DNA of 14,817 bases, taken from positions 752 to 15,568 of the forward strand of contig DMMW01000067.1 in the NCBI GenBank assembly GCA_003452965.1, given 5' to 3'. The notes beneath the pieces were generated by a model. It searched no databases and was not told where the DNA came from. It saw only the letters and a list, made by a program, of their open reading frames with translations. The position numbers were made by a program, and so were the translations under genes. The stretch comes from Elusimicrobiota bacterium (GTDB taxonomy: Bacteria > Elusimicrobiota > UBA8919). Numbering within the stretch: the first letter of the stretch is position 1; each line of letters opens with the position of its first letter. Below, one piece after another: positions 14,401 to 14,817 of this stretch.

Positions 14401-14817
14401 ATCATACAATATTTATATTCAACAAATTGAACTTTCTACTTTATCAGAAGGCGAGCATACAATTACTTACAGGTCGTATGATAATCTTTCAAATCAAGAG
14501 CAAGAAAAATCATTAAAATTAATAATAGATAATTCTGCGCCTGAAACATTTGTTTCTATATCAGAACCAAAATATATTGAATATTTTACTTCTGATTCAC
14601 AAATTAAATTAATCGCGATAGATAGCGGGACAATACCATCCGGTATAAAAGAAACTAAATATACAATATATATCAGCACCGATAATATTCCAGCATACAC
14701 TCAATATACCACCACATTCAACATAACCGGCGTAGATGGAGTATATTCAATGAATTATTACTCACAAGACAACGTAGACAATATAGAACCAGAAAGAACT
14801 ATAACAATAAAATTAGA
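8465..14817 (+). CDS. Giant secreted multidomain protein (propellers, FN3, IPT, OmpL47 repeats), 3' end outside window
   Basis: The frame stays open from ATG 8465 (GGAG at 8455-8458) to the edge: at least 2117 residues with no stop. After a signal peptide (1-25, AIA|IW), residues 27-360 hold seven W...D-x-x-x-x-P-H-I-x-Y...LKYA blades, probably a seven-bladed propeller. A cadherin/Ig-like segment follows (about 361-482, YTDADNDAPESG), then FN3 (487-602, APGNDGN). NHL repeats (about 604-900, e.g. NIYVADYRNHQIQKYD) come next. Then follow IPT/TIG (901-1003), a second NHL propeller (1004-1300) and a second FN3 (1316-1419). A segment with KPTGTIFSSPAKIIFRY spans 1420-1540, an Ig-like one 1541-1641, and five OmpL47-like repeats run from 1642. 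No catalytic domain is visible. Known relatives of these domains bind proteins or glycans, so an adhesin or surface-structure role is inferred. A C-terminal sorting or anchoring signal would lie beyond the window. Confidence 0.88.
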   Translation, partial: MVSRSIKLIYLFSIFSLVFNTNAIAIWQIDTIDNTCGVNTSLKIDKKDYPHIAYGTGSPTYDIKYAYWTGSNWYVEIVDSASKVGGYIPISLALDSNDNPHISYFNSLSGTSGELKYAKCNGTLWTISTVDTGFDFCSIAIDNNGFPHIAYQSMEMNSVLKYARLSETGWNIQTVDNSYAGAFPSIAIDTNNFPHICYLNRASLDCLKYARLSETGWNIQTVDIAQGKRFGYFNSISLDSNNFPNISYCENVTGSVKYAKWDGNSWLTTTIESLNQSSAFSYTSIVIDSRGYPYISYRDSINKKIKISKWLGTEWFVDQVIDPSPTSGSYLPSMDIDENDNICISYMGTDGTRYYTKLARIINSAPILSWTNEINYTSDGLNPEIGDSSTSFTYRVMYTDADNDAPESGYPKVHIKKNNIEISGSPFTMNYVSGNYNTGAIYSYSVSLDLGNYYTYYFEAFDGQGATATGVATTEINAPDVVFIDRMVPSSINNLDVTIINITSMTLTWTAPGNDGNIGNITNGQYYLKYSTNNVISGDVISWWNNAENEIKWSANITPGSDEIKTVTGLNSSTKYYFSIKTADESQNWSECSNILFSETLTTPIPTFLTKFGGYGQNGLGPRYFDTPEGFVVDKLENVFVSDSWSIIEKFDGIGNSLYEWGPDHDVFWDRNSMACDSLGYLYTAGDQYIKKFGSNGKVLLKWPLSRSVYTKINGIAIDKNDILYLTSTIYDYRYPLYCESEIIKFTTSGTFLQARTYPLTEFMGLRVDNDGNIYVADYRNHQIQKYDLFGNLINQWGCYGDKDGQFKYPTDIGIDSKNNVLVVDGGMRWPNGPSFGNHRIQKFTTNGEFITKWGSFGTGDGQFTYPISIGITSNDNIYILERGQGILTEGGLERVQLFKENVSPEKPIVDWISHGKGNNSDILRDFTIKGFNFQTGATVKLSRQGESDINVTDVMVENSNEIKCNIDLRNATIGYWNVNVTNPNGQLETFPNCLEVIIASPKNILIWGGWAYPESQTTFRRPQRIAIDKWGFVYVTDAHISLSSGRYESQKVKKYDSSGNFIIEWDNVAENPVGIAVDTLGNFFVADNNNNRVDKYDSQGNFIRQWTVNNPVDLAIDVSDNIFVINAINNKIEKYNSNGNYIDSWGLEGSGQGQFKNPGGLGIDSLGNVYVADTQNHRIQKFTNNGIFVTQWGIYGNGRGQFMYPTDIAIDSNGNAFVTDTGILENIIDQTGSWYRQYGNQRVQQFDANGNYISEWNGFTFPQSIAVDTYGSNALYALEKATLVRYVQQYPGEMFIGCNIYKYCPFIPEVIVPSAVNNITITKVTLNSINISWVAPGYNGNTGNINDGKYCIRYSSFQSMNPFYDLTWSTNTNPGNIENKEIGELFSGTNYYFQIKTANGLSNWSEWSNIKIARTLFISTSTDNNVSLISDISVDFTIVPNTDADISLALLQAKEQGLHLISNIYDLKPTGTIFSSPAKIIFRYDPSKVTDITKLAIYKWDGTQWLSSLIIDQIVYEGENPNVQGYLSSLSYYGLFILDTVPPHITLINPTGGERFVINTSYITISFAVTDNLDPAPTYYAFLTNLERSTTIQVYNEQEINPLSIDAGFWTLTVVATDWVGNSISSTTGKFEIIHDMQPPRITISISEPKYITQLSTYVSVQTQFTLIAIDDLINIGDGKGFGVKEIKYRIDEGDWQVYTGTFTIPIESSHTITYYSIDVIGNTEQAKELEIIVDTIPPETSVSMSQPKYENYITSQTKIDIIAIDPSIPLGTSSGTIPSGVKRTNYSINNLEFMQYTSTFNITGDDGIYTIKYYSVDNVENTEVVKSTTVKLDNTPPVTIISIDYPKYINGEKTWITSTTPIRLNAVDDGCGVSIRNYKIDETDWQIYTSSFIIGTEGEHTIYYCSKDNLNNIEQIKSKTVIIDNTSPNTEISVSSPKYTFDNKLWVSSETIISLTAIDAPTVSCGVKYIEYKIDDGSYNIYIQQIELSTLSEGEHTITYRSYDNLSNQEQEKSLKLIIDNSAPETFVSISEPKYIEYFTSDSQIKLIAIDSGTIPSGIKETKYTIYISTDNIPAYTQYTTTFNITGVDGVYSMNYYSQDNVDNIEPERTITIKL
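8941..9134 (+). repeat. Exact 53-bp direct repeat inside the first propeller
   Basis: Positions 8941-8993 and 9082-9134 are identical over 53 bases and lie 141 bases (47 codons) apart. They encode LKYARLSETGWNIQTVD at the junctions of blades 3-4 and 4-5. The other blades differ in sequence, so this is a recent duplication or gene conversion between blades. Confidence 0.9.
13388..14817 (+). repeat. Five tandem OmpL47-like repeats within the giant protein
   Basis: Units begin at 13388, 13685, 13982, 14255 and 14543 (99, 99, 91 and 96 codons; the fifth is cut by the window). Each starts with a PKY strand, then a LxAID element, then YKIDxxxWQxYT (variant in units 2 and 5), a GxHTIxYYSxDNxxNxE motif and a closing IIDNTxP. 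Such repeats form beta-sandwich stalks in large surface proteins. Units 2 and 5 share the variant FNITGxDG, suggesting copying between them. Confidence 0.8.

Noticed and set aside
13913..14700. Three minus-strand reading frames opposite the OmpL47 repeats
   Set aside because: They recur at matching positions in the repeats, as expected for shadows of a repeated coding sequence.

Overview
The window is AT-rich and reads like a chromosome segment of a diderm bacterium, probably an uncultured lineage. Supporting signs are a lipoprotein with a lipobox, a class A PBP1A-type penicillin-binding protein, sigma70-like promoters, and a very long secreted protein built from beta-propellers, FN3, IPT/TIG and OmpL47-like repeats under a cyclic-di-GMP riboswitch. 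Heptamer repeats and small palindromes in the gaps fit groups such as Elusimicrobiota, Omnitrophota or related candidate phyla. That placement is inference from style; there is no taxonomic marker gene here.

Layout. (1) 43-1924, plus strand: a tight three-gene operon with two ATGA overlaps, encoding a lipoprotein with a carboxypeptidase-regulatory-like domain, a secreted TPR protein and a two-helix membrane protein with a HAMP-like segment. (2) 1985-4827, minus strand: PBP1A followed by a DUF2148 ferredoxin-domain protein. A consensus sigma70 promoter and a short leader with a 5' hairpin precede PBP1A. (3) 4928-5907: mostly non-coding, with a second consensus promoter driving a 107-residue fragment of an RCC1-repeat protein and further gene debris. 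(4) 5908-8091: a YfhO-family multi-pass membrane protein. (5) 8092-8464: promoter, GEMM-I (c-di-GMP-I) riboswitch, and a second copy of the aptamer's 3' half. (6) 8465 to the window end: one uninterrupted reading frame of at least 2117 codons encoding a giant secreted mosaic protein, still open at the edge.

How it works together. The most interesting part is 8136-14817. A good promoter is followed by an aptamer in which all three known ligand-contacting positions of the class (G20, A47, C92 equivalents) can be identified, then by a duplicated P3/3' segment that could compete with the aptamer's closing pairing, and finally by the giant surface or secreted protein. This predicts that production of a large extracellular protein responds to c-di-GMP, as known for other GEMM-I targets. 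PBP1A acts in cell-wall synthesis. YfhO-family proteins are linked to polymer glycosylation. The first operon looks like an envelope or sensory module of unknown purpose.

The intergenic gaps on the left also carry small palindromes and AAGTTAA-type heptamers. The heptamers run into the coding sequence of the lipoprotein signal peptide.
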